The notes beneath the pieces are model-generated. The model ran no database searches, was not told the DNA's origin, and was given only the letters and a program-made list of their open reading frames with translations. From RGIG5579 sp045597125 (GTDB lineage: Bacteria > Bacillota > Clostridia > Oscillospirales > SIG627): a DNA stretch of 53,110 nucleotides. The stretch is from contig JAZODR010000039.1 in NCBI GenBank assembly GCA_045597125.1, forward strand, positions 1-53,110. Reading direction: 5' to 3'. Each line of letters starts with the position of its first letter. The stretch's first letter is position 1. Positions 16,027 to 25,285 of the stretch are shown here, piece by piece. The translations under genes were made by a program, and so were the position numbers.

Positions 16027-19000
16027 ATGTTTAAGAACTCGAAAATATTGAAAGGTATTATCCTTGCACTGGCAGTTGTTCTGGTGCTTGGTGGTGGTGT
16101 TTTGCTTAAAATGAACGTCACTGCAGAGGAAAATACTGTGATTTTTTATGTTTCTGAAAATGGAAATAATACAACAGGAAAGGATGCTGCTACGGCTTAT
16201 ACCAGTATCGCTGCCGCTACCAAAGCTGCAAACGATATGAAACTTGCCCCCGGCACCGAGGTTAAGCTGATTATTGTAGATAAGGTCCGTTCTGAAGAAA
16301 TAAAAATGGATGGCCCTACGGCACTTGACTCCCAGGGTGGCAAGCTGCATTTCACGATTACTTCGGACTCTGCGAAGGGTACTATCCTGCACCATGTTTA
16401 TAATGGATCCGGATCTACTTCTTACGAGAGAATTATTTTCTCCAACGATATTACTTTCAGAAATATTATCCTTTGTGCAGAGGTGCAGCCTTATTATCAG
16501 AATGCTGCACCGATTACCAATCCTATTGATTATAACAAGTTGTATCGTACCCGTAACATTTACGTGGGTTCTAATACGGTGGAGTTTGATAACTGTGACA
16601 TCACCACTACTATTCCCGACAAGTCAAAGTCAATGCTTTTCTACTGTGATGCCGCTTCTTCTTCTGCGGTAGAGGGTGCTTCTAATCTGCGTTTGCTGAA
16701 TGGTGACTATTCCAATTGTACCGTTTATACGCAGGACCAGATTACTCCTCTTTGGGATCTGTCTGTGTATGTGGAAAATGCTTCCGTTGGTACTGTCTAT
16801 GCAACGGCGGATACCGATCAGGCTGCTTCTACCAATGCAAAGAGTATCACTTGTACCTTTAAGAAGGCTACTGTTGCCAGTTACAATCCCCAGGGGCGCG
16901 GTCAGATTACTATAACTGAAGGCATTACCGCGATTTTTGAAGATACTACTACTCTGAACTGGGTTGGATGTATGAAATCCAAAGGGAGCGATAAAGCTGC
17001 AAGTCTTACCGGTGACTTGACTTATATCTTCCGCGGCGATAACCAAATCAACGTTACCAGTACTGACTCTAAGGGAAAAGCAGTTATTTACTTGACTCCT
17101 CACGGTGTGATGAACGGTGACCTCCGCGTGATCGTAGAAGGTGGTACCTTTAACAAACGTTTGTGTACCGGTGCGGATACCAATGTGACGGATGAGCAGA
17201 CAGCCGTGATTAATGGTAATATTTACAATGAGTTTAAGGGTGGTACTTTTAATCAGGGTGTTGCCTGCGGTATGGGCGCTGCAGGTGGGACGGTCAACGG
17301 CACTATTACCAATAATTTCTATGACGGTGTTACTTTTTCCGGCCAGACTTGCCACTTAAGCTCTCAAGGTGGTTCTTGCAAGACTGTTGTTAATAACGTT
17401 TACGGCGGTACCTTTGGCAAAATAGATGTTTATTTTGGCGGCGGAAACGGATATGCCAATATGCTGAAAAATGTTGTTGACGGTGATCTGATCAACAACA
17501 TCTATGGTGGTACTTTTGATGGCGCTGTCTATGTTGGTCCTCATTCTCAGACGGTTACCGGTGGTATCTATAATACCTATATGGGCGGCACGTTTCAAGG
17601 TGCTTTTATTGCAGGCGGTGTTGGTGTTCTTACTCCCGAGGTGCATAATGTATTCAAGAATGGCTCCAACGGTTCTTATGCAACGCTGAATGGTGCTGTA
17701 TATCTTGGTTCCAGAGGTAGAAGAAACGACGGTCCTGATGATTACAATATTGATAGAGTATATAACACTTTTGAGGGTGATGTAAAAGTAAACGGACTGC
17801 TTTATTGTGCTGACGGCTCTCAGAAGGAAATCAGAATCAAAGAGCTGGTAGTCAATGAGTTTAAGGGTGGTACTTTTGCTGACTACGTTTATTGTACCAC
17901 GAAAAATGCATCTACTGCACTTACAGCGGATATTATTAATAGCTTCTATGACGGCGCTATCTTTAATAAGCGTTTGTACTGCGGTGGTTTGGAGGGTTCC
18001 TGCGGTAGTATCACCAACAACTTCTATGGCGGAGTGTATCATGCAGCCGTTACCGGTGGTGGTGTGAACGGCTCTTGCGAGTCTATAACCAATAACTTTG
18101 CCGGTGGTGTATTCAAAGGAGAGGTTTACGGTGTTATTGAAGCCGTAACAAATAAGAAATTTACTGTAAATGGTGATGTAATCAACAATTTCTCCGGCGG
18201 TACTTTTGAGCGTATGGTAATCGGAAGTGGTACAGTAACCAGTAACGGTTTGATAAAGAATAACTTCTCCGGCGGTACCTTTAAGGATTATGTTTATGCT
18301 CTTACCAAGGCAAATCAAACATGTCTGATGGATGTTGTTACCAATATTTACGGCGGTAATTTTGAGGGTGTATTTGTCGGTGGCTCCAATAAGAGTCAGG
18401 GTGGCTCCGTTACCAATAATGTTTACGGCGGTCACTTTATGGGTATCCTTCATCCGGAATTAGGGCCTTTATCCTTCGTAGGCGGTGACTGGTCTAATGG
18501 TTCGGGAAAAACCGTCTTCGTAGCCAATAATATTTATGGTGGCACTTTTGACAACAGAGTTTATCTGGGTGGATTTGCCGGTGTTGTCGGTAAGGTCAAT
18601 TCTATGATCGCAGGCGGTATATTTAATGGTGACCGTCTCTGTGCTTCTATGTACAATAATAAATCAAGTACCAATTGTACCGAAGTAACCCTTGATATCA
18701 GACCTGACGAAAGCGATGAGCTTTTGTTCTTCGGTTGTAACTATTCTCCCTTTGGGGAACTTGATAGCAACAACAAACAGACTTATGCAAGTTACGGTTT
18801 GGAGAACCCCCAGAAGAGACCGAAGGATACCATTATTCTTTACGGTGCAAAGAAGCCGATTTATATGGCAGGCGAATCCTTCCTAAACTTTGATGAGATT
18901 CGCGGAGAGGTTACTTTTATTCAGACTGAAAACTGGAAAGACGGTAATGTATATATAACCGTTCCTGCAGCCAAGAATCTGGATATGGTCACCCTCTTGA

Positions 19001-19980
19001 ACGTGGATGCAGCCCTTACCGGTTCTGCTACTGTTAAGGCGCAGAGCGTTGTTCTTGAGAATGCAGGTCAGAATATTTCTTGCACTGTTTTGGTTGGCGC
19101 GGCAAACGCTACTGCTCCCGAAGCAGTTGTGTCTCCCACTCTGGCAGGTATTAAATTTGTTTTGGATAACAATCTGCAGATTGAATTTTATCTGGATAAA
19201 ACAGTTTTGGAATCCTACCTTGCAAATGTAGGTAGCTTTACCTATAAAATTACCTGTGGCGAAGATATCATCGCACGCGGCGCAATTACTTCTATTGATG
19301 AGGAAGAGGTAGTTGGCAATTACGTGAAAATTAAGGCTGATTTTTCCGTTGCTGCATTTGACTACAGTAAGACCTTGACTCTAGACTTTGCGTCGAATCT
19401 GGTTGACTATACCATTTACGATTTCTTGAGGGGCGGTATTGACAATACGGTTGATAACAAAGCTCTTTCGGACCTTTTAAAGGCAATCTACAATTACGGT
19501 GTTGAGGCAGAGATTCTTCGTTATGGGTCCTCCAATATTGCTACTTATGATGGAATTAACTATACCGGAGTTTATAATGGCAAAGCCAGCGCTACCAGTG
19601 CAGATGCGGGCTACAAGTTCTATGCAACAAGCCTTTCTATTGGCAAAGAGGTTTCTTTGAACTACTATTTGCAGGCGGCATCTGTTGACGATTTGGATAT
19701 TACCGCGGTAAGTGCAAGCGGTGCGTTGGATGTTTCTCGCATCGTGGTAACTCCCTTTGCAGGAAACTCTCGTTACAATGTAGTTATTTCTTTGAGATTG
19801 GACATTGGTTCTATGGAAGAGGAATTTACTTTGAGTGTGAAGAACGCATCCGGAACCGAGCTTGCCACTTGTACCAACAGCGTAGCAAACAGCTGCGCAA
19901 GCTACATTGCCAATAATAGCGAATTTGCTTCCATTTCCAAGGCACTTCTTGCCTACATTGAAAAGGCACTGGCAATCTAA
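16027..19980 (+). CDS. Large secreted repeat protein (GGTF repeats, beta-helix-like)
   Basis: A 1317-residue exported protein. A signal segment (about residues 10-32, ALAVVLVLGGGVLLKMNVTA) is followed by a domain beginning VIFYVSENGNNTTGKDA, typical of right-handed beta-helix proteins. From about 370 to 880 there are some 16 irregular repeats, each with NNFYGGTF- or NVYGGTF-like sequence followed by a short V/Y/G strand and a Gly-rich turn. This is the pattern of stacked parallel beta-helix coils. The C-terminal 300 residues form one or more separate domains. I see no catalytic motif, no LPXTG signal and no transmembrane anchor, so it may be released or wall-associated. An adhesin or polysaccharide-binding role is a guess. 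It has its own promoter and terminator. Confidence 0.8.
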   Translation: MFKNSKILKGIILALAVVLVLGGGVLLKMNVTAEENTVIFYVSENGNNTTGKDAATAYTSIAAATKAANDMKLAPGTEVKLIIVDKVRSEEIKMDGPTALDSQGGKLHFTITSDSAKGTILHHVYNGSGSTSYERIIFSNDITFRNIILCAEVQPYYQNAAPITNPIDYNKLYRTRNIYVGSNTVEFDNCDITTTIPDKSKSMLFYCDAASSSAVEGASNLRLLNGDYSNCTVYTQDQITPLWDLSVYVENASVGTVYATADTDQAASTNAKSITCTFKKATVASYNPQGRGQITITEGITAIFEDTTTLNWVGCMKSKGSDKAASLTGDLTYIFRGDNQINVTSTDSKGKAVIYLTPHGVMNGDLRVIVEGGTFNKRLCTGADTNVTDEQTAVINGNIYNEFKGGTFNQGVACGMGAAGGTVNGTITNNFYDGVTFSGQTCHLSSQGGSCKTVVNNVYGGTFGKIDVYFGGGNGYANMLKNVVDGDLINNIYGGTFDGAVYVGPHSQTVTGGIYNTYMGGTFQGAFIAGGVGVLTPEVHNVFKNGSNGSYATLNGAVYLGSRGRRNDGPDDYNIDRVYNTFEGDVKVNGLLYCADGSQKEIRIKELVVNEFKGGTFADYVYCTTKNASTALTADIINSFYDGAIFNKRLYCGGLEGSCGSITNNFYGGVYHAAVTGGGVNGSCESITNNFAGGVFKGEVYGVIEAVTNKKFTVNGDVINNFSGGTFERMVIGSGTVTSNGLIKNNFSGGTFKDYVYALTKANQTCLMDVVTNIYGGNFEGVFVGGSNKSQGGSVTNNVYGGHFMGILHPELGPLSFVGGDWSNGSGKTVFVANNIYGGTFDNRVYLGGFAGVVGKVNSMIAGGIFNGDRLCASMYNNKSSTNCTEVTLDIRPDESDELLFFGCNYSPFGELDSNNKQTYASYGLENPQKRPKDTIILYGAKKPIYMAGESFLNFDEIRGEVTFIQTENWKDGNVYITVPAAKNLDMVTLLNVDAALTGSATVKAQSVVLENAGQNISCTVLVGAANATAPEAVVSPTLAGIKFVLDNNLQIEFYLDKTVLESYLANVGSFTYKITCGEDIIARGAITSIDEEEVVGNYVKIKADFSVAAFDYSKTLTLDFASNLVDYTIYDFLRGGIDNTVDNKALSDLLKAIYNYGVEAEILRYGSSNIATYDGINYTGVYNGKASATSADAGYKFYATSLSIGKEVSLNYYLQAASVDDLDITAVSASGALDVSRIVVTPFAGNSRYNVVISLRLDIGSMEEEFTLSVKNASGTELATCTNSVANSCASYIANNSEFASISKALLAYIEKALAI

Positions 19981-19986
19981 TAACGA

Positions 19987-20017
19987 AAATCCGTCCGCGA
20001 AAGCGGACGGATTTTTT
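19987..20017 (+). terminator. Terminator after the GGTF-repeat protein
   Basis: AATCCGTCCGC pairs with GCGGACGGATT around a GAAA loop, followed by T6. The T-run overlaps the stop codon of the convergent carboxypeptidase gene, so the hairpin can act on both strands. Confidence 0.88.
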
Positions 20018-21185
20018 ATATTTTTCCTGTGAGATAAATGTGCAGAAGGCGCTTCATAAAGGAGGAAAAGGTAATCACGGGAATCTCTTTGTCTGATACA
20101 ATGGGAAGAGAGAAAACCGTTTGGCCATCCTTTTGGTATTCTACAGAACCAAGTTGTTGACCCTTTGCAACCGGCGCTTGTACTTCTTTCTCCAGTTTGA
20201 CGTTTGCACTTAAGCCTATAGATTCGGTTTTTGCCAAAAGGATACCGTCGGCAGAGCATATGGGATTAAGACTTTCTTCGATTCCGCCACGAACCCGAAT
20301 CGGTGTCAGATTTATCTTTTCGGGCATAAAATAGCTGTAGCTTGCAAAGCCGAAATCCAGCAGAGTCTTTGCTGCTGTAAAGCGTTCCGCACTGGTATTA
20401 CCTGCCAGTACCACGGCACAAAGCTTTAGTCCGTTGCGTTCTGCGGAAGCGGAGAGACAGTATTTTGCCTTAGAAGTAGAACCTGTTTTCAGTCCCGTTG
20501 CGCCCGGATAAAAGCGAATTAGTTTGTTGGTGTTGGAAAGCCCAAAGGCACCGTTGCGAATGGAGTCAATCCAAATGGTGGAGTAGGGATACACTGCATC
20601 ATAAGCCAAAAGTTCCTTGGACATAATGGCAACATCTCTTGCGCTGGAATGGCCTGTATCACCGTCGTCCAGACCTGTAGGATTGCAAAAGAGGGTATTG
20701 GTCATACCCAAGGCGGCGGCTTTTTCATTCATTGCCGCAACGAATGCATCTACGCTTCCAGAGATTAGTTCTGCCAAAGCTACGGCGCCGTCGTTGGCAC
20801 TGGAAACGAATACGGCTTTGAGAATCTCATCCAGCGTGATTTGCTCTCCCGGCTCCAGATAGGCTTGGCTTCCACCCATAGATGCAGCATTTTCACTGAT
20901 GGGGACAAGGTCGTTTGCGTGAAGGATTCCTTTGTCAAGCGCCTCCATCGTCAATAGCAAGGTCATAATTTTGGTTACACTTGCAATGGGGAGTGGTTCA
21001 TCAGGATTTTGGGAATAGAGCACTTGCCCCGTGGTCTGCTCGATGAGTATGGCGCTTTTGCATGGGAGATTTAATTGAATTTCCGTGTTTTCCTCTACCT
21101 TGGAGACACTTTCCCCGAAGACTGGAAGTGGAAAAAGTGCAAGAGTGAGAAAAATAGATAAAATATAAGTCAAAAATCGTTTCAT
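20016..21185 (-). CDS. D-alanyl-D-alanine carboxypeptidase (S11 family, PBP5/DacF-like)
   Basis: A 389-residue protein with a signal peptide ending near VFGES. The S11 triad motifs are all present: SVTK (Ser69 nucleophile, Lys72), SAN near residue 130 (VFVSSANDGA) and KTG in LKTGSTSKAK. The C-terminal third is the PBP5 beta-rich domain, and the last 17 residues (FSSFMKRLLHIYLTGKI) form the amphipathic helix that docks these enzymes on the outer face of the membrane. It removes the terminal D-Ala from peptidoglycan stem peptides. In Clostridia paralogues act in vegetative growth or in sporulation; this one cannot be assigned. AAGGG precedes the ATG. Confidence 0.95.
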   Translation of the reverse strand: MKRFLTYILSIFLTLALFPLPVFGESVSKVEENTEIQLNLPCKSAILIEQTTGQVLYSQNPDEPLPIASVTKIMTLLLTMEALDKGILHANDLVPISENAASMGGSQAYLEPGEQITLDEILKAVFVSSANDGAVALAELISGSVDAFVAAMNEKAAALGMTNTLFCNPTGLDDGDTGHSSARDVAIMSKELLAYDAVYPYSTIWIDSIRNGAFGLSNTNKLIRFYPGATGLKTGSTSKAKYCLSASAERNGLKLCAVVLAGNTSAERFTAAKTLLDFGFASYSYFMPEKINLTPIRVRGGIEESLNPICSADGILLAKTESIGLSANVKLEKEVQAPVAKGQQLGSVEYQKDGQTVFSLPIVSDKEIPVITFSSFMKRLLHIYLTGKI

Positions 21186-21295
21186 AAGACACCCTTTCTT
21201 ATTTATAAAATATGCATTATATATGCAAAAATATATGGAGATTTTGTATATAGTATGAATAAATGCGGTTTTTTAGAACAAAATTTCAAAAAAAC

Positions 21296-21324
21296 TTGAC
21301 GGCAGAAAAAAAGGGGTGTATCAT
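21296..21324 (+). promoter_or_regulatory. Promoter of the amino-acid ABC transporter operon
   Basis: TTGACG (21296-21301), a 17-bp spacer and TATCAT (21319-21324). The transcript would start about 35 bases before the start codon at 21367. Confidence 0.65.
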
Positions 21325-21366
21325 ACTATATAGCAATTCCATATATGATAAAAAGGAGATATGATT

Positions 21367-22164
21367 ATGAAAAAACTGATTGCTTTGCTTCTTGCAACGA
21401 TGATGCTGGTAAGCGCAACCGTGCTTTTTACCTCTTGCGGTGAAAAAGCTGATACTTTGGATATGGCTACCAACGCTGCATTTCCTCCTTACGAGTTTAA
21501 GGATGGCGAAACCTTCAAGGGTATCGACATTGAAATCGCGGGCTTAATTGCCGATAAGCTTGGTATGGAGCTCAAGATTCACGACGTTGAATTTGGTTCT
21601 ATCATTGCAGGTGTTCAAAGTGGAAAGTACGATATGGGTATCGCCGGTATGACCGTTACCGATGAGCGTAAGGAAAAGGTAAACTTCTCCGATACTTATG
21701 CTAAAGGTGTTCAGGTAGTTATCGTTAAGGAAGATTGCCAGTACGAGTCTTTTGAAGATTTTTATACCGAAATCAAGGACGATACTCCCCAGGGCGTTAA
21801 GGAAGGTATTAAGATTGGTGTTCAGCAGGATACCACCGGTGATATTTACTCCTCCGATGAACCTAAGAATTGGGGCTTTGGCAGCGATAACGTAATTCGT
21901 TATAAGACCGGTGCTGATGCTGTTCAGGCATTGATTAGCGGCAAGGTTACCGCAGTGATCATTGACAACGAACCCGCAAAGAGCTTCGTTGAGGGCAATA
22001 AGGGTCTGAAGATCATGGATGCAACATACGTAGAAGAAGATTACGCCATTGCAATTGCCAAGACCAATACCGAGCTTTTTGATAAAATTAACAAGGCGCT
22101 TGATGAATTGGAGCAGGAAGGAAAACTTGCTGAGATCATTGAGAAGTATATCCCCAGCAAATAA
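21367..22164 (+). CDS. Amino-acid ABC transporter, substrate-binding lipoprotein
   Basis: A 265-residue solute-binding protein of family 3. The signal peptide MKKLIALLLATMMLVSATVL ends in a lipobox (FTSC). The mature part has the family signature with FPPYEF and FKGIDIEIAGLIADKLG near its N-terminus and GIAGMTVTDERKEKVNFSD. It captures a polar or charged amino acid outside the cell and hands it to the permease encoded next. The exact ligand cannot be told from sequence. I use the second ATG (21367), 8 bases after AAGGAG; the first (21361) directly abuts the ribosome site. A hairpin separates it from the permease gene. Confidence 0.94.
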   Translation: MKKLIALLLATMMLVSATVLFTSCGEKADTLDMATNAAFPPYEFKDGETFKGIDIEIAGLIADKLGMELKIHDVEFGSIIAGVQSGKYDMGIAGMTVTDERKEKVNFSDTYAKGVQVVIVKEDCQYESFEDFYTEIKDDTPQGVKEGIKIGVQQDTTGDIYSSDEPKNWGFGSDNVIRYKTGADAVQALISGKVTAVIIDNEPAKSFVEGNKGLKIMDATYVEEDYAIAIAKTNTELFDKINKALDELEQEGKLAEIIEKYIPSK

Positions 22165-22176
22165 GAGAATCTCTGA

Positions 22177-22207
22177 GAAACGGGTAACCCTTGGGGTTAT
22201 CCGTTTC
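22177..22207 (+). terminator. Intercistronic hairpin after the binding-protein gene
   Basis: GAAACGGGTAACCC pairs with GGGTTATCCGTTTC (14 bp with one G-U pair). No T-run follows, so it is more likely an RNA-stabilising or partial-termination element that keeps binding-protein mRNA more abundant than permease mRNA, as is usual in such operons. Confidence 0.6.
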
Positions 22208-22245
22208 TTGCGATTAAAATGCTGCTGTTCAGAAAGGAAATAATT

Positions 22246-23079
22246 ATGTTTCAGTTCGGTGCCGTCGCCGCTTCATTTGCTCCGATTCTTTGTGGGTCTT
22301 TGGGAACGTGGTGGCAAAACCAAGTTGAGAGTTACGATGTGAATACTGCCGGTTGGTTGCAGGAATTCATATACGAATTTGATCGAAATTTTATTCGTGA
22401 AGACCGTTGGCTATCTTTACTCGATGGTCTTTTAAATACCCTTTATATTACGTTTTTCGCCGTTCTTTTAGGTATCGCGATAGGTATTGTCATAGCACTT
22501 GTGCGTTCTACTTATGACAAAAATTATACTGAGATGAAGCAAAAGGGCGGGATTGGAAGATGGATCCTTTCTTTTTTCAATACCATTTGCAACGTGTACC
22601 TTGCAGTGATTCGGGGTACGCCTGTGGTCGTTCAGCTTTTGATTATGTATTTTATCATTTTTGCTTCTTCTACCAATGGTATTATGGTTGCGGTCATTGC
22701 ATTCGGCGTAAATTCCGGTGCATACGTTGCGGAAATTTTCCGTGGCGGTATTATGGCCGTTGATCATGGTCAGTTTGAAGCGGGAAGAAGCCTTGGATTT
22801 AATTACATTCAAACTATGATTTATATTGTGATTCCGCAGATGTTCAAAACGGTTCTTCCTACGCTTTGCAACGAGTTTATCGTGCTCTTAAAGGAAACCG
22901 CGGTTGCAGGTTACGTTGGTATTGCAGATTTGACCAAGGCAGGGGATTTGATCCGAGGCAGAACCTTCTCTCCTTTTATGCCTTTGATTGCCGTTGCAAT
23001 CATCTATTTTGTTATTGTTATGATCTTTACAAATCTTGTGGGTAAATTGGAAAGGAGGCTGCGTAAGAGTGACCGATAA
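22246..23079 (+). CDS. Amino-acid ABC transporter, permease
   Basis: A 277-residue membrane protein of the His/Glu/Gln/Arg/opine permease family. GLLNTLYITFFAVLLGIAIG begins the core, and the EAA loop reads SAYVAEIFRGGI-like GAYVAEIFRGGIMAVDHGQF followed by EAGRSLGF. It forms the membrane channel, probably as a homodimer since only one permease gene is present. The ATG at 22246 follows AAAGGAAA; an upstream in-frame ATG at 22219 is less well placed. Its stop overlaps the ATPase start by 11 bases. Confidence 0.93.
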   Translation: MFQFGAVAASFAPILCGSLGTWWQNQVESYDVNTAGWLQEFIYEFDRNFIREDRWLSLLDGLLNTLYITFFAVLLGIAIGIVIALVRSTYDKNYTEMKQKGGIGRWILSFFNTICNVYLAVIRGTPVVVQLLIMYFIIFASSTNGIMVAVIAFGVNSGAYVAEIFRGGIMAVDHGQFEAGRSLGFNYIQTMIYIVIPQMFKTVLPTLCNEFIVLLKETAVAGYVGIADLTKAGDLIRGRTFSPFMPLIAVAIIYFVIVMIFTNLVGKLERRLRKSDR

Positions 23080-23809
23080 TCAGGCTTTGATCCGTGTAGA
23101 AGGATTGTGCAAAAGTTTTGGCGAATTGCAAGTGCTCAAGGGCATTGATAACGAGATTCACAAAGGCGAAGTTGTGGTTATTATCGGCGCATCCGGCAGT
23201 GGTAAATCTACTTTTCTTCGCACTTTGAATCTCCTTGAGCGCCCCACCGCAGGCAAGATTTTTTTCGGGGATGAGGAGATTACCTCACCCAAGGCAAATG
23301 TTAATCTCCATCGACAGAAGATGGGTATGGTGTTTCAGCAGTTTAATCTTTTTCCTCATAAAACCATTTTGGAAAATATGATATTAGGTCCAATTAAAGT
23401 GCTGAAAAAGAGTAGGGCGGAGGCTACCGAAAAAGCAATGGAGTTGCTTACTCGCGTGGGTCTTGACGACCGTGCAAATTCTTACCCCAATCAGCTTTCC
23501 GGTGGTCAGAAGCAAAGAGTTGCCATTGTGCGCGCTTTGGCAATGGAGCCTGAGGTAATGCTCTTTGATGAGCCTACCAGTGCCCTTGACCCCGAAATGG
23601 TGGGCGAGGTATTGGCAGTTATGAAGGACCTTGCAAAAAGTGGTATGACCATGGTTGTGGTTACCCACGAAATGGGCTTTGCCCGTGAGGTGGGAAGCCG
23701 TATTATGTTTATCCATGAGGGCGTGGTAGCGGAGGAAGCTGCTCCCGAAGAATTTTTTGAAAACCCCAAGCACCCCAGACTTAAGGAATTTCTCTCTAAA
23801 GTTTTATAA
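23069..23809 (+). CDS. Amino-acid ABC transporter, ATP-binding protein
   Basis: A 246-residue ATPase with all nucleotide-binding motifs: Walker A GASGSGKST, Q-loop VFQQFNLFPH, signature LSGGQKQR, Walker B VMLFDEPTSALDPE and H-loop VVTHEMGFA. The FNLFPHKT stretch is characteristic of the polar amino-acid (GlnQ/ArtP-like) subfamily. It powers uptake with the two upstream gene products. Start: GTG at 23069 with AAGGAGG upstream, inside the end of the permease gene; this gives the usual family length. Confidence 0.95.
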   Translation: MTDNQALIRVEGLCKSFGELQVLKGIDNEIHKGEVVVIIGASGSGKSTFLRTLNLLERPTAGKIFFGDEEITSPKANVNLHRQKMGMVFQQFNLFPHKTILENMILGPIKVLKKSRAEATEKAMELLTRVGLDDRANSYPNQLSGGQKQRVAIVRALAMEPEVMLFDEPTSALDPEMVGEVLAVMKDLAKSGMTMVVVTHEMGFAREVGSRIMFIHEGVVAEEAAPEEFFENPKHPRLKEFLSKVL

Positions 23810-23823
23810 AAAAAGGCGATGAC
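23808..23823. repeat. Left 16-bp inverted repeat bounding an islet
   Basis: AAAAAAAGGCGATGAC overlaps the ATPase stop codon and is the exact reverse complement of 25406-25421. The DNA between them, about 1.6 kb, holds one nuclease-like gene. Just inside each copy, AAGGACAGTT recurs in the matching orientation, so the two flanks look like diverged copies of one element. Confidence 0.6.
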
Positions 23824-23926
23824 TCAAAGGACTGTATCCTTAAGGACAGTTTCGTGTGTACGTTACCTGCCGACAGGAAAGAAACATAAATTGTCTATTG
23901 TTCCTAACAAAAAAATGAAAACATAG

Positions 23927-23957
23927 AAACCGCAGATTGATTTTCTGCGGTTTTTGT
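23927..23957 (+). terminator. Terminator overlapping the islet gene's promoter
   Basis: AAACCGCAGA pairs with TCTGCGGTTT and is followed by a short T-rich stretch. The promoter TTGATT-17-TATAAT (23937-23965) starts in its loop, so incoming transcription is stopped where the new transcript begins. Confidence 0.6.
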
Positions 23958-23965
23958 GATATAAT
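23937..23965 (+). promoter_or_regulatory. Promoter of the HsdR_N-like gene
   Basis: TTGATT (23937-23942), a 17-bp spacer and a perfect TATAAT (23960-23965). The expected transcript start falls near 23972, at or beside an ATG (23973) opening a 14-codon frame whose TGA overlaps the main gene's ATG at 24014. This could be a leaderless coupled leader peptide. Confidence 0.6.
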
Positions 23966-24013
23966 AAGGAGTATGAGTATACGTACAATAAATAAGAATT
24001 TGCAGTTGATAGT

Positions 24014-25201
24014 ATGATAAGTAAAATATCAAAAATGAAGTTACCTCCAATATACAAAAGGAATGGCAAAGCGTGCTATCTTGATCCGATTCGTAAAAAA
24101 CTAATATATATTACTCCCGAGGAAACGGTAAGACAGCGCGTCGTCGCATATCTAATGCAGGTGTTAGAAGTTCCTGCCAATATGCTGATAGTTGAATCTC
24201 ATCTTGCGCATTATAAACTTGACTCAAAGCGGAGAGCCGATATAGTAATTCATGCAATTAATGAAGAAGGAATGCTGTATCCTATTGCTATTGTGGAATG
24301 TAAAGCTCCCGGCGTTGGTTTGGATGAAAGCGTAGGTGATCAGTTATGTGATTATTGTGATTCGCTCGGTGCTGACTATGCAATGATGGTAAACGATATT
24401 GAGTGCTTCTACTTTCACTATGAGGAAAAGAAAAAACAATACGTTCAGATCGATCAATTGCCCAACTACAAAGATATGCTTGACGGTAAGTTTGAGGTTA
24501 GAAATCTCGGAGATTTGCCAAAAAGAATTACATACGATGAAATCCCACAGTTTATGACGGATAACGCCGAGGAAGTAGGTGCGGATATTAGCCCTAAAAC
24601 TCCAAGAAATCTGGCTTATGCAGCTTTCAATCTTTGGGAAGGATTGCTCGACACAAGACACAAGATGCCGACCAAACAATATGGTCTGTTTACTTTGATT
24701 GAAGATTATGGTGTCAGACAGCTATCATATGGTAATGCTGGCGGCGGAGTTTTCTACGGCCTGTATCGTTCCTTCATTATTGACTATAAAGGAAGCACGG
24801 AAATCGTATCCATTGGATTTTCACCGTATGGCTCATTCGCAAATCCCGATGTTGAAAAAACTGCCATGATGGTAGCCATAGATAATGACGACGATTCCCA
24901 TCACGCTTTACAATTCAGTATCGACGATAACCTCATTCAAAGTGGAGATACATATACGTTTTATCACCACGGTAGAATTGCTGTCGGCAATAAAGGAAGC
25001 GGCAAGGTCAGCAACCTCAGGGCTTTTGTTACCGAACGATACCCCCAAATTATCGATGGAAAGAAGTTCAATCTTGGTTCCTTGAAATATACGAAGGACT
25101 GGAACTTGGATGATTCTGATGTCGAGAAACTTATAGAAAACATAATTACTTATGCTTTGATCCGAGATGAATTTAGAATATTTGTGAAGAAAACTAAATA
25201 A
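24014..25201 (+). CDS. Solo type I restriction HsdR N-terminal-like nuclease protein
   Basis: A 395-residue protein. The N-terminal half has a PD-(D/E)xK-like core: RRADIVIHA supplies the acidic residue and PIAIVECKAPG the ExK motif, as in HsdR N-terminal (HSDR_N_2) domains. The C-terminal half (about 200-395) is a separate domain I do not recognise, beginning near NLAYAAFNLWEGL. There is no helicase domain and no methylase or specificity gene nearby, so it is not a complete type I system. Such stand-alone proteins are common in Clostridia and their role is unknown; defence is plausible. The ATG at 24014 lacks a strong ribosome site, and 24035 (MKLPPIYKRNG) is an alternative. AT content and flanking inverted repeats suggest insertion behind the ABC operon. 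Confidence 0.72.
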   Translation: MISKISKMKLPPIYKRNGKACYLDPIRKKLIYITPEETVRQRVVAYLMQVLEVPANMLIVESHLAHYKLDSKRRADIVIHAINEEGMLYPIAIVECKAPGVGLDESVGDQLCDYCDSLGADYAMMVNDIECFYFHYEEKKKQYVQIDQLPNYKDMLDGKFEVRNLGDLPKRITYDEIPQFMTDNAEEVGADISPKTPRNLAYAAFNLWEGLLDTRHKMPTKQYGLFTLIEDYGVRQLSYGNAGGGVFYGLYRSFIIDYKGSTEIVSIGFSPYGSFANPDVEKTAMMVAIDNDDDSHHALQFSIDDNLIQSGDTYTFYHHGRIAVGNKGSGKVSNLRAFVTERYPQIIDGKKFNLGSLKYTKDWNLDDSDVEKLIENIITYALIRDEFRIFVKKTK

Positions 25202-25241
25202 CAAATTCCAATCTATACAGAAATATTTAAACGAAAATCGT

Positions 25242-25276
25242 TAAAAGGCTCCCTTTACACAAGGGAGCCTTTTTTT
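25242..25276 (+). terminator. Terminator of the HsdR_N-like gene
   Basis: AAAGGCTCCCTT pairs with AAGGGAGCCTTT around ACAC, followed by T-rich sequence. Confidence 0.85.
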
Positions 25277-25285
25277 AGCCGTTGC

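Noticed and set aside
17356..18453. 365-codon minus-strand frame inside the GGTF-repeat gene
   Set aside because: It lies antisense to the repeat coils and its Thr/Ile-rich product mirrors the repeats; no start signals.
24014..25201. Complete type I restriction-modification system
   Set aside because: Only an HsdR N-terminal-like nuclease domain is present; there is no helicase motif, no HsdM and no HsdS gene nearby.
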